Below, in pieces: positions 16,637 through 23,236 of a DNA stretch of 52,281 bases (the first letter of the stretch is position 1; the number at the start of each line of letters is the position of its first letter). This DNA is from JBOHDX01 sp050700835 (GTDB lineage Bacteria; Actinomycetota; Actinomycetes; Propionibacteriales; Nocardioidaceae). The DNA is taken from positions 1-52,281 of the forward strand of contig JBOHDX010000022.1 in the NCBI GenBank assembly GCA_050700835.1. Reading direction: 5' to 3'. A program made the translations under genes and the position numbers. A model generated the notes under the pieces. The model saw only the letters and a list, made by a program, of their open reading frames with translations. It was not told the origin of the DNA and did no database searches.

Positions 16637-17410
16637 TCAGGCGTAGAACGCGTCGTCCCCGGCAAGGTCCGCGTGCATCTCCAGCAGGTCGGTCGCCTTG
16701 CCGTCGAAGAACGTGAACACGATCGACCCCCGCGTGATGCGGGTGACACCGTTGCGTGTCGCGGTGATCTGGTGGACTGCGGTCACGTGACCGATCCCGT
16801 CTCCGTGGGTCTCGATCAGGTCGGCCCGGAACGACCCGTTGGTCAACTCGCCGAGCTTCCCGTAGTAGCCGATCACGTTGTCGAATCCCTTGTACACACC
16901 GGCCAACGCGCTCGACCCGGGCACGTGCTGCACCACGTCGGACGCCATCACCGTTGCCAGGGTCGGAATGTCCTGGCCGTTGAACGCGGCGTACCCCTTG
17001 CGGACCAGCGCAAGGTTGGGATCCTCCTCAGCGGCTTGTGCCGGTGCGCCGCCGCGGGCGTAGCGGATGACGTCGGGGGAGTAGTCGATCATGATGCAGG
17101 CCTCGTCCCCGACCACCCACGCGTCATGCCCAGGAGGCAGATCGAACAGGTCGCCCGGTTGCACCTGCATCTCGTGCCCGTCGTCCATCTTGACGTCCAT
17201 CCGGCCGGACAACACGTACCCGAGGTGCCGCGTCTGGCACGACGTCGTGCCAGCGATCGGCGCGACGTCGACGGACCAACGCCATCCGGGCTCGAAGACC
17301 CCCTTCATCAGCGACATCGCGCCGGCGCTGCCGATCGTCGCGTGACCGTGACCAGCGAACTGGCGGTGCTCGCCGTCGCGGTCGAGATTGCTGCTGAGAG
17401 TGCCCGTCAT
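16637..17410 (-). CDS. Cupin-SnoaL (NTF2-like) two-domain protein
   Basis: 257 residues. Residues about 25-115 are a cupin_2 barrel (HLGYVLSGRMDVKMDDG, then VQPGDLFDLPPGHDAWVVG), in which some usual metal-binding His are replaced, so metal binding is uncertain. Residues about 130-255 are a SnoaL/NTF2-like domain (VRKGYAAFNGQDIPTLATVM, HVTAVHQITATRNG). Both domains are small-molecule binding folds; the fusion suggests sensing, isomerisation or protection of a compound. Start ATG has GGAGG upstream. It precedes the ABM-fold gene in the same direction. Confidence 0.8.
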   Translation of the reverse strand: MTGTLSSNLDRDGEHRQFAGHGHATIGSAGAMSLMKGVFEPGWRWSVDVAPIAGTTSCQTRHLGYVLSGRMDVKMDDGHEMQVQPGDLFDLPPGHDAWVVGDEACIMIDYSPDVIRYARGGAPAQAAEEDPNLALVRKGYAAFNGQDIPTLATVMASDVVQHVPGSSALAGVYKGFDNVIGYYGKLGELTNGSFRADLIETHGDGIGHVTAVHQITATRNGVTRITRGSIVFTFFDGKATDLLEMHADLAGDDAFYA

Positions 17411-17618
17411 CGGGCTCACCTCCAAATGCTCCCGCCAGATGCCCCGGGCGGGATCCGGCCCACCTGGCAGCGTGTCACCGGGGGTACGCCTGCGGCCAGA
17501 GGACGATTCGGACGATGACGCAGGGGGCTGCGTACTTCGTGTGGCTATCGCGCGGTATGGCCGTCGTCGGCGTGGGCATGAGTTGTCCCGAGTGGCGCAC
17601 TGGCGACCGTGCTCGGCT

Positions 17619-18309
17619 GTGGAACGATGCTCGGACGTCGCCATCCGCCACAACCCCTCCTTCGCGGTGGCCCGGCTGGGTCTGGTCGCAGGGGAGAGCG
17701 TGCGTGCCGAGTCAGGCGCCATGATGGCAACCTCTGCCTCGATCACTCTCGAGGCCAAGGCAGAGGGGGGTCCGATGAAGGGCCTCAAGCGCAGTGTTCT
17801 GGGCGGTGAGTCGCTGTTCATCACCCGACTGACGGCGGGACCTGAAGACGGTTGGGTCGACGTCGCCGCGCGTCTGCCCGGTGACGTCACCGTCATCGAT
17901 GTCGACGGGGCAGTCAACCTGGCACGCGGCGCGTGGCTGTGCTCGTCCGACGGCATCGAGATCGAACACCAAATGGGGCGGGTTCAAGAACGTCGTCGGG
18001 GGCGAGGGTGGCTTCCTGGTCCGCGCGGTGGGCAGGGGGCAGGTGCTCGCCTCGTGCTATGGCGCACTTGATGTCATGGAGTTGGCTGACGGCGAGAGGC
18101 TCATCCTCGACTCGGGGCACATGGTGGCCTTCAGTGACGGCGTGACCTACGTGACTCGCAAGGTCACCGCGGGACTCATGCAGACCCTCAAGTCCGGCGA
18201 GGGTCTCGTGTTCGAGTTCACCGGTCCCGGACGGCTGTGGACGCAGTCCCGCAACCCGAGCGAGCTGATCGCCTGGCTCACCGCGAAGCTGCCGTTCAGC
18301 CGGGACTAG
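17619..18309 (+). pseudogene. AIM24/TIGR00266-like gene with a single-base frameshift
   Basis: Two frames join into one AIM24-family protein of about 229 residues. The first frame gives RHNPSFAVARLGLVAGE, GAMMATSASITLEAKAEGG, GGESLFITRLTA, WLCSSDGIEIEH. The second continues KWGGFKNVVGGEGGFLVR, GALDVMELADGERLILDSG, FEFTGPGRLWTQSRNP, to the stop at 18309. The break is at 17968-17971, where one extra C turns CAC-AAA-TGG into CACCAAATGG. The 5' end is uncertain (GTG 17619 fits the family N-terminus; ATG 17721 is internal). Apart from this base the protein is complete and conserved, so a sequencing error is possible. The 208 bases upstream contain no gene. Confidence 0.75.
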
Positions 18310-18334
18310 GGGCGCCCCCTGGCGCACCGCCAGC

Positions 18335-18363
18335 AAAAGTGATATCTATTTGCTATCACTTTT
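18335..18363 (+). promoter_or_regulatory. Palindromic operator before the SPFH-RHH operon
   Basis: Perfect arms AAAAGTGATA (18335-18344) and TATCACTTTT (18354-18363) with a 9-base spacer, ending 17 bases before the SPFH start codon. It is AT-rich against a GC-rich background. A ribbon-helix-helix protein encoded at the end of the operon is the natural candidate to bind it. Confidence 0.7.
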
Positions 18364-18380
18364 CCTGGAAGGACGACAGC

Positions 18381-19286
18381 ATGAGCACCATCGAGTCACC
18401 GGACAGTGTCGGACCGGTCGGGCATGAAGGCGCCCGGGTAGCGATCACGCAGCGTCAAGCGTTCGCTGCCAACGGCTGGTTGGGGGTGATGGTCCTCGCC
18501 GGATGTGTCGCCGGGTTCTACTTCGCCACCAAGCAGGACGCCGGGCTCTTGTGGCTGCCGATCCTGGTGTTCGCCCTGGTCGTCACCTCGCTCGTGATCG
18601 TGGCTCCCGGACAGACGTCCGTGGTGCAGTTCTTCGGGCGGTACGTCGGTACCGTCCGCCGCCCGGGGTTCTGGTGGGTGCTGCCGCTGACGATTCGACG
18701 CGGGGTGAGCGTCCGGGTCCGCAACTTCGAGACGAACCACCTCAAGGTCAACGACGCCGACGGCAACCCGGTGGAGATCGCCGCCATCGTGGTCTGGCAG
18801 GTCGCCGACACGGCGAAGTCGACGTATGCCGTCGACAGCTACCAGAACTTCGTGTCCGTGCAGGCCGAGTCGGCGCTGCGCCACGTCGCCACCAGCCATC
18901 CCTACGACGACCCCGGCGGCACCGGCAGCTCGCTGCGCGGATCGACCGACGTCGTGTCCGCGGAGCTGGCCCGCGAAGTCGCGGAGCGCGTCTCACTGGC
19001 CGGCGTGGAAGTCGTCGAGGTACGCATCTCGCACCTGGCGTACGCCCAGGAGATCGCGCAGGCGATGCTGCGGCGCCAGCAGGCCAACGCGGTCGTCGCG
19101 GCGCGCAGCAGGATCGTCGAGGGCGCCGTCGGCATGGTGGAGCTCGCGCTCGGCCGGCTCGCGGAAAACGACGTCGTCGAGCTCGACGAGGAACGCAAGG
19201 CCAGCATGGTGAGCAACCTGATGGTGGTCCTCTGCGGTGACCAGCCGCCGTCGCCGGTCGTCAACGTCGGGTCCCTGTATTCGTGA
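18381..19286 (+). CDS. SPFH/band 7 membrane protein
   Basis: 301 residues. Two hydrophobic segments near the N-terminus (about 35-75) anchor an SPFH/stomatin-like domain: QTSVVQFFGRYVGTVRRPGFWWVLP and VSVRVRNFETNHLKVNDADG are the family's core strands, and AELAREVAERVSLAGVEVVEVRISHLAYAQEIAQAML is the helical end. The family organises membrane microdomains; the bacterial role is unclear. The GGAAGGA ribosome site fits the ATG at 18381. Its stop overlaps the GTG of the RHH gene, so the two are made together. Confidence 0.88.
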   Translation: MSTIESPDSVGPVGHEGARVAITQRQAFAANGWLGVMVLAGCVAGFYFATKQDAGLLWLPILVFALVVTSLVIVAPGQTSVVQFFGRYVGTVRRPGFWWVLPLTIRRGVSVRVRNFETNHLKVNDADGNPVEIAAIVVWQVADTAKSTYAVDSYQNFVSVQAESALRHVATSHPYDDPGGTGSSLRGSTDVVSAELAREVAERVSLAGVEVVEVRISHLAYAQEIAQAMLRRQQANAVVAARSRIVEGAVGMVELALGRLAENDVVELDEERKASMVSNLMVVLCGDQPPSPVVNVGSLYS

Positions 19287-19480
19287 CCAGTCGTCGCCAG
19301 GTACTCCTACGGGTCGACCCGGCGGTGCACGACGCCCTGATGCGCTGGGCCAACGACGAGTTCCGCAGCGTCAACGCCCAGGTGGAGATGCTGCTGCGCC
19401 GGGCGCTCACCGAGGCCGGTCGGATGCCCAAGCAGGCGGCGCCACTACCCAAGCGCGGGCGACCCCGCGCAGGCGGGTGA
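19283..19480 (+). CDS. Ribbon-helix-helix (Arc-type) DNA-binding protein
   Basis: 65 residues: RQVLLRVDPAVHDALMRWANDE is the N-terminal strand and first helix of an Arc-type ribbon-helix-helix, followed by FRSVNAQVEMLLRRAL (second helix) and a basic tail (KRGRPRAGG). Such dimers bind short palindromes. It overlaps the SPFH gene by four bases, and the operator-like palindrome at 18335-18363 is the only candidate site nearby, so autoregulation is likely. It resembles an antitoxin but no toxin gene is adjacent. Confidence 0.8.
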   Translation: MTSRRQVLLRVDPAVHDALMRWANDEFRSVNAQVEMLLRRALTEAGRMPKQAAPLPKRGRPRAGG

Positions 19481-19527
19481 GGCACGTCGGCACGTCGGCA
19501 TGCCCAGCGCTTCCACATCGTGCCCAC

Positions 19528-19555
19528 ATCGCCGATAAGCGACATTATGTCAATC
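19528..19555 (+). other. Candidate dif site (XerC/XerD recombination)
   Basis: A 28-base sequence in the dif layout: XerC-like arm ATCGCCGATAA, 6-base centre GCGACA, XerD-like arm TTATGTCAATC. The XerD arm shares TTATGT-n-AA with the E. coli dif arm (TTATGTTAAAT) and both arms keep the inner ATAA / TTAT pair. It is intergenic. The gene-free stretch 19481-19800 contains this site, a long palindrome (19574-19637) and a tandem array (19638-19790). Confidence 0.55.
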
Positions 19556-19573
19556 CCCCCTTTGGCACCCCCT

Positions 19574-19637
19574 CCGCGAGATCACACTTTCAGGCGTGAG
19601 GGCGGCCGTTGACTCGCCTGAAACTGTGATCTCGCGG
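19574..19637. repeat. Palindrome of the GAGATCACA family, copy 1
   Basis: 23-base arms with one mismatch, CCGCGAGATCACACTTTCAG plus GCG (19574-19596) and its complement (19615-19637), 18-base loop. A diverged second copy lies at 46983-47040. Confidence 0.8.
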
Positions 19638-19790
19638 CCACCGGCCAGGTCGCCACCAGACCTCGTGGCCACCGGGCAGGTCGCCACCAGACCGCGCGGC
19701 CACTTGGCAGACCTTTGCGGCCACGGGCCAGGTCGCCACCAGACCTCGCGGGCCACCGGGCAGACCTCGCGGCCACCGGCCAGACCTTGG
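19638..19790. repeat. Tandem array of long (31 bp) and short (20-21 bp) units
   Basis: Six units all begin CCAC and mostly end CTCGCGG-like. Long form CCACCGGsCAG-GTCGCCACCA-GACCTCGyGG at 19638, 19669 and 19721; short form without the inner 10-11 bases at 19700, 19753 and 19773 (last unit incomplete). The array starts directly at the end of the palindrome, whose last seven bases (CTCGCGG) match the unit end. Confidence 0.8.
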
Positions 19791-19800
19791 GTGGCGGGCA

Positions 19801-20202
19801 TCAGCCGGCGAGCAGTACGCCGAGGAACAACGCCGCCAGAGCACTGAGCCCGGTCAACGCGCCGAACACGGCGAGACCGGCGCGGGTGGTGGCCCGCGCG
19901 TGCAGGGCGGCGGCGACGCCCGACACCACGACGGCGAGCAGCTTGACGATCAACGTGGTCCGATAGCTGCCGGTGACCTTGTCCCGCTCGGCCACGACGT
20001 TCCACACACCCGTGGCCACCAGCACCGCGAATGCCGGCCAGGCAACCCGGTTGAACGCGTTCGCAGCCAGCTTCGGCACGCCCGTGCCGGCCACGCGCAG
20101 AGCTGGCACCAAGGCGGCCAGGGTGAGCTGTCCCCCGACCCACACCGTGGCTGCGAGTACGTGCAGGAACAGTCGCACCGTGTCGAGACTGACGCTCAGC
20201 AT
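19801..20202 (-). CDS. Four-helix membrane protein, CopD-like
   Basis: 133 residues with four hydrophobic helices. The first, TVRLFLHVLAATVWVGGQL, has the His and W-V-G-G pattern of CopD / DUF2269-type membrane proteins, and a later helix carries AALHARATTR. CopD-type proteins are linked to copper handling, but this short form is usually unassigned and no copper gene is nearby. The gene is a single unit, convergent with the tandem array and divergent from the glyoxalase-like gene. Confidence 0.65.
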   Translation of the reverse strand: MLSVSLDTVRLFLHVLAATVWVGGQLTLAALVPALRVAGTGVPKLAANAFNRVAWPAFAVLVATGVWNVVAERDKVTGSYRTTLIVKLLAVVVSGVAAALHARATTRAGLAVFGALTGLSALAALFLGVLLAG

Positions 20203-20287
20203 GGCCGAAGCGTCTCAAAGCGCGCGAGACCGCCGTGAGCCCCCCGCCCCCGGGCGGGACGTTTGCCTGACTCGATGGGACGGTGAC

Positions 20288-20293
20288 TAGCGT
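20288..20293 (+). promoter_or_regulatory. -10 hexamer TAGCGT before the glyoxalase-like gene
   Basis: TAGCGT 27 bases before the ATG at 20321; here a GGAGG ribosome site lies in between, so the transcript would have a short leader. Confidence 0.35.
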
Positions 20294-20320
20294 GGGTCGC
20301 TGGTTCGACGGAGGTGCAAC

Positions 20321-20701
20321 ATGCCTGGACGCCTGCATCATGTGGTGCTCGACTGCCCCGACCCAGTGGCTCTCGCGCAGTTCTACTCGGCCCTGCTGGG
20401 CATGCCGATCACCTACCGTTCGGACGACTGGGTGGTGGTGGCACGCGCCGACAACAGGTCCGGGCTCGCCTTCCAGCTGTCGCCGGACCACGTACCACCG
20501 CGATGGCGAGACCCTGAGCACGGCCAGCAGTTCCACCTTGACGTCATGGTCGAGGATCCGCACGCAGCCGAACCCGAGGTGCTCGCACTCGGCGCCACCC
20601 GACTCAACCCCGGTGTGGGGCCACCGCTCGTCTTCGCCGACCCCGCCGGTCACCCGTTCTGCCTGATCACCCGTCCAGGCTGGGCCGAGCCGGTCTCCTG
20701 A
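20321..20701 (+). CDS. Glyoxalase-like (VOC) domain protein
   Basis: 126-residue vicinal-oxygen-chelate fold protein. LHHVVLDCPDPVALAQFYSALLGMP is the typical first module and QFHLDVMVEDPHAAEPEVLALGATR with FADPAGHPFCLI is the second. It belongs to the glyoxalase_6-like group common in actinobacteria; His and Glu positions for a metal are partly kept, substrate unknown. GGAGG precedes the ATG by six bases. Confidence 0.85.
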   Translation: MPGRLHHVVLDCPDPVALAQFYSALLGMPITYRSDDWVVVARADNRSGLAFQLSPDHVPPRWRDPEHGQQFHLDVMVEDPHAAEPEVLALGATRLNPGVGPPLVFADPAGHPFCLITRPGWAEPVS

Positions 20702-20895
20702 GGAGCCGACACCCTGGTCCACTCCCCCAGCGGCTCAGAACGCGCTGGCAGGCCTCTGGTCGACAGGAGGTGCTGCACAGTGCAATGACGCGTGTCGTTT
20801 CGGAGCAGATTCGGTGGATCGTCCGGCACTGAAATCTCATCCTCCGGGCCGCGTGTCGTTCCCGGTACGACCGCGAACCCGCCTATGTAATAGGA

Positions 20896-20927
20896 GAGGC
20901 CCCGCGAAGTATGAGTTCGCGGGGCTC
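20896..20927. repeat. Hairpin family A, copy 1
   Basis: GAGGCCCCGCGAA, loop GTATGAG, TTCGCGGGG-CTC. It lies 40 bases beyond the DUF2630 stop and may act as its terminator. The loop is identical to copies 2 and 3. Confidence 0.8.
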
Positions 20928-20967
20928 AACTGTGCTCGCCGGCGGGGCAGGCGACCGGTGCCGCTGG

Positions 20968-21216
20968 TCAGCCTTCGTAGCGCTCGACGACGTCGGCCCC
21001 CCGGGTGTGGGCCGCGTCGGGATCCTCGCCGAACTCGCGCTTGGCGCGACGCTGGCGCAGCAGGTCCCAGCAGCGATCCAGCTCGACCTCGATCCCGGCC
21101 AGCCGCGCATGCTCGTCCGGGGCGGAGATCTCACCGTTGGCGAGACGCTGACGAAGGGCATGCTCTTCGTCGACGAGGCTGCTGATGTGCTCGGTGAGCG
21201 GTCGGTCATCGGTCAT
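20968..21216 (-). CDS. DUF2630 family protein
   Basis: 82 residues, mostly helical and charged: LTEHISSLVDEEHALRQRL, then EHARLAGIEVELDRCWDLLRQRRAKREFGEDPD. This is the complete DUF2630 pattern, a small cytoplasmic protein widespread in actinobacteria, probably coiled-coil, function unknown. The ATG at 21216 lies six bases after a TACCGT hexamer (leaderless). The longer frame upstream is not coding. Confidence 0.85.
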   Translation of the reverse strand: MTDDRPLTEHISSLVDEEHALRQRLANGEISAPDEHARLAGIEVELDRCWDLLRQRRAKREFGEDPDAAHTRGADVVERYEG

Positions 21217-21222
21217 GGCCAC

Positions 21223-21228
21223 ACGGTA
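21223..21228 (-). promoter_or_regulatory. -10 hexamer TACCGT, leaderless start of the DUF2630 gene
   Basis: TACCGT on the minus strand, six bases (GTGGCC), then ATG at 21216. Confidence 0.5.
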
Positions 21229-21281
21229 GCCCGGTGGGTGGGCACTGGCACCCACGGATTCATCCGCACAGAGGTCCGGCC

Positions 21282-21309
21282 CAACGGTTCCGCGCACAAC
21301 GGTTCCGCA
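21282..21309. repeat. Direct pair of CAACGGTTCCGC
   Basis: Two perfect 12-base copies at 21282 and 21298 (16-base period), five bases before hairpin A2. Confidence 0.75.
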
Positions 21310-21314
21310 AAGGT

Positions 21315-21347
21315 GAGGCCCCGCAAAGTATGAGTTTGCGGGGCCTC
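21315..21347. repeat. Hairpin family A, copy 2
   Basis: Perfect 13-base arms GAGGCCCCGCAAA / TTTGCGGGGCCTC, loop GTATGAG. The 40 bases 21311-21350 are identical to 21746-21785. Confidence 0.9.
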
Positions 21348-21581
21348 GGTCGACCGGCCGTGACGACTCCGATCTCCCGGACAGTCGAACCGGCCCGCCG
21401 AGTCGCGTCACCGACTGGCTCCTCACGGGTTGCCCCGCATGGCATGGACCGATTCTCCTACCCGTTCCCGTCCTTCCGAAGAAGAACGTGAGGGAAGTTC
21501 TATCCGTCCTCGGAGCCGCCGCGCAAGACCTTTGGGGAACGAATGTGCAGGTTTCTGCGAGCAATTCTTGACCGGCGCCAC

Positions 21582-21632
21582 TTGTCCACAACTTCGGGCC
21601 GGCGGTCCACAGGAGATCGACGTTTGTCCACC
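21582..21632 (+). other. Three DnaA-box-like 9-mers at 21-base spacing
   Basis: TTGTCCACA (21582-21590), CGGTCCACA (21603-21611) and TTGTCCACC (21624-21632). The first matches the high-GC actinobacterial DnaA box; the others differ by two bases and one base. Spacing is exactly two helical turns, so a bound protein would sit on one face. Confidence 0.4.
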
Positions 21633-21700
21633 GTTTCACCCACAGGCGGCCTGGCGACTCAACCCCGTCGGGCGGGGGTATGTACCCGTCGCCGGGCAGG

Positions 21701-21744
21701 CTGGGACACAACTGGGACACAACTGGGACACAACTGGGACACAA
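21701..21744. repeat. Four perfect tandem copies of CTGGGACACAA
   Basis: 11-base units at 21701, 21712, 21723 and 21734, i.e. one helical turn each, ending five bases before hairpin A3. Minus strand reads TTGTGTCCCAG repeated. Confidence 0.9.
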
Positions 21745-21749
21745 TAGGT

Positions 21750-21782
21750 GAGGCCCCGCAAAGTATGAGTTTGCGGGGCCTC
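21750..21782. repeat. Hairpin family A, copy 3
   Basis: Identical to copy 2 in both arms and loop; preceded by the 11-base array. Confidence 0.9.
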
Positions 21783-22031
21783 GGTTGGCCCGGGGCGACG
21801 CCCGAAGCCTCGCGGATCTCAAGTCCGCCCAGCCGCCGCGTCACCAGCGTCTCGGCCAGGTTGCCCCGGCCACAAGGAGCCTTGTCTCGATCCGGTCCCG
21901 AACTCGCTAGGCGAGCTCGTGGGGACAGTTCTATCCGGCGGATCGTCATGCACACAAGGGCTTTCGCCAACAATCTCAAAAATCTTGATGAGCTGCGGCG
22001 TGTCGACGCGACACGCCGCTGGCCCGGCCTT

Positions 22032-22769
22032 CTAGACGCCGAATCCACCCACGGCGCGGCCGACGGCGTAGGTCACGGCCATCGCGAGTGCACCTCCGAC
22101 GATGTTGCGCCACACGGCTCGGCCGACCAGTGCCTCACCGAGTCGGGCGCTCACCAAGCCGGTAGTCGCCAGAGCCGCGATCACCACGACGAACGTGACC
22201 CAGATGCGGGTGCTCGGCGGTGGCAGCTCGATGGCCAGGAGTGGGAGAACCGCACCCAGCGTGAACGCCACCGCGGAGGCGAAGGCGGCCTGCCACGGGC
22301 TGGTGAGGTCGTCCGGATCGATGCCCAGCTCGATGTCGAGGTGGGCACGCAGCGCGTCCTTGGCGGTGAGCTCCTCGGCGACCTCGCGGGCAACTCGACG
22401 GGACAACCCCTTGCGCTGGTACAGCTCGGCCAGCTCGGCAAGCTCCTCGTCGGGGTCTTCCTCAAGCTCCCGACGTTCCTTCTCGACCAGCGCCTGCTGG
22501 GTGTCGCGCTGGGTGCTGACCGAGACGTACTCCCCCGCGGCCATCGACAGGGCGCCCGCGACCAGCCCGGCGATGCCGGCAGTGAGGATCGTGGTCCGGT
22601 CAGCGGTCGCGCCGGCGACCCCGACCACGATGCCGGCCACCGACACGATCCCGTCGTTGGCGCCGAGGACACCGGCGCGCAGCCAGTTGAGCTTCGCGGT
22701 GAACGACTCGGCGTGTGGCTCGTCGTCGTGCGTCGGCTGGTCCACCGACTCCGGGCTGCTCGACGCCAT
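22032..22769 (-). CDS. VIT1/CCC1 family membrane transporter
   Basis: 245-residue membrane protein of the vacuolar iron transporter family, expected to move Fe2+ or Mn2+. LRAGVLGANDGIVSVAGIVVGVAGA is the first helix signature, LVAGALSMAAGEYVSVSTQRD is the second with the conserved Met and Gly-Glu-Tyr, followed by a charged cytoplasmic metal-binding stretch rich in Glu (about 95-150), then three more helices. The ATG at 22769 lies six bases after TAGCCT, so leaderless. It is alone, separated by 47 bases from the end of the hydrolase operon on the same strand. Confidence 0.9.
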   Translation of the reverse strand: MASSSPESVDQPTHDDEPHAESFTAKLNWLRAGVLGANDGIVSVAGIVVGVAGATADRTTILTAGIAGLVAGALSMAAGEYVSVSTQRDTQQALVEKERRELEEDPDEELAELAELYQRKGLSRRVAREVAEELTAKDALRAHLDIELGIDPDDLTSPWQAAFASAVAFTLGAVLPLLAIELPPPSTRIWVTFVVVIAALATTGLVSARLGEALVGRAVWRNIVGGALAMAVTYAVGRAVGGFGV

Positions 22770-22775
22770 GACGTG

Positions 22776-22781
22776 AGGCTA
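22776..22781 (-). promoter_or_regulatory. -10 hexamer TAGCCT, leaderless start of the VIT1-type gene
   Basis: TAGCCT on the minus strand, six bases (CACGTC), then ATG at 22769. Confidence 0.5.
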
Positions 22782-22816
22782 GGCCGCGGCTGTGACAGTC
22801 GCCAGCCAGGTAAGCC

Positions 22817-23236
22817 TCACCGTGTCGAGCTCGCGGGCCGCCGCCCGGTCCGCCACAGCCACAGGAGCCCCAGAAACGGCAGCACCAGAGGTACGTAGCC
22901 GTACCCCTGGCCGTAGTCGGACCAGACGGTCGCGTCGTGGAAGTCCTGCGGGGCCAGGACGCTGACCGTCCCGACGGTGACGACCCCGCACAGCTCTGTC
23001 GAGACGGCCGTCCACGCCACCCGGCGAGCGGCCGCGTCACCGCGGGACAGAGCCCAGGTGGCGACGATGTAGACCCCGCCGGCCAGACCGGACAGAAGGT
23101 ACGGAACGGGGGCCTCGTGGAACTTGGTGGCGATCTGGACCACGGACCGGGCCGTGGCGGACAGTGCGAAGACCGCATAGACCGCGACCAGGATCCGGCC
23201 CGGTCCGTAACGGGTGGCCCGGGCGGTGTCAGCCAA
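22817..23236 (-). CDS. Conserved four-helix membrane protein
   Basis: 139 residues with four hydrophobic segments, among them ILVAVYAVFALSATARSVVQI at the N-terminus and YVPLVLPFLGLLWLWR at the end. I do not recognise a named domain beyond a general actinobacterial integral-membrane look. The TTG start at 23236 overlaps the stop of the preceding membrane gene by eight bases; third gene of the hydrolase operon. Confidence 0.65.
   Translation of the reverse strand: MADTARATRYGPGRILVAVYAVFALSATARSVVQIATKFHEAPVPYLLSGLAGGVYIVATWALSRGDAAARRVAWTAVSTELCGVVTVGTVSVLAPQDFHDATVWSDYGQGYGYVPLVLPFLGLLWLWRTGRRPASSTR

Larger units (their letters stand above)
21217..22031. other. Gene-free repeat-rich stretch
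   Basis: 815 bases without a credible gene. It holds the DUF2630 promoter, a CAACGGTTCCGC direct pair, hairpin A2, three DnaA-box-like 9-mers, a 4 x 11-bp array and hairpin A3. After A2 and A3 the sequences share a loose layout (GGTTGCCCC about 80-100 bases on, AGTTCTATCCG about 70-80 bases later), so two diverged copies of a module of about 250 bases may be present. Minus-strand reading frames ending in PRKLILCGASP come from the hairpin itself. Confidence 0.7.

Noticed and set aside
19550..20722. Long minus-strand frame across the tandem array and the CopD-like and glyoxalase-like genes
   Set aside because: It covers two real genes in other frames, and its C-terminal part is the translated tandem repeat.
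20883..21209. 108-codon frame opposite in register to DUF2630
   Set aside because: Different frame on the same strand; the DUF2630 motifs are in the other frame, and its end is only the hairpin A1 sequence.
21701..21744. Plasmid iterons / replication origin
   Set aside because: No rep, parA or dnaA gene nearby; surrounding genes are chromosomal.
21659..22048. Minus-strand protein ending in the hairpin (GNLAETLVTRRLGG...)
   Set aside because: Tempting because the middle looks protein-like, but no start with a ribosome site, no family, and the end is only the repeat hairpin.
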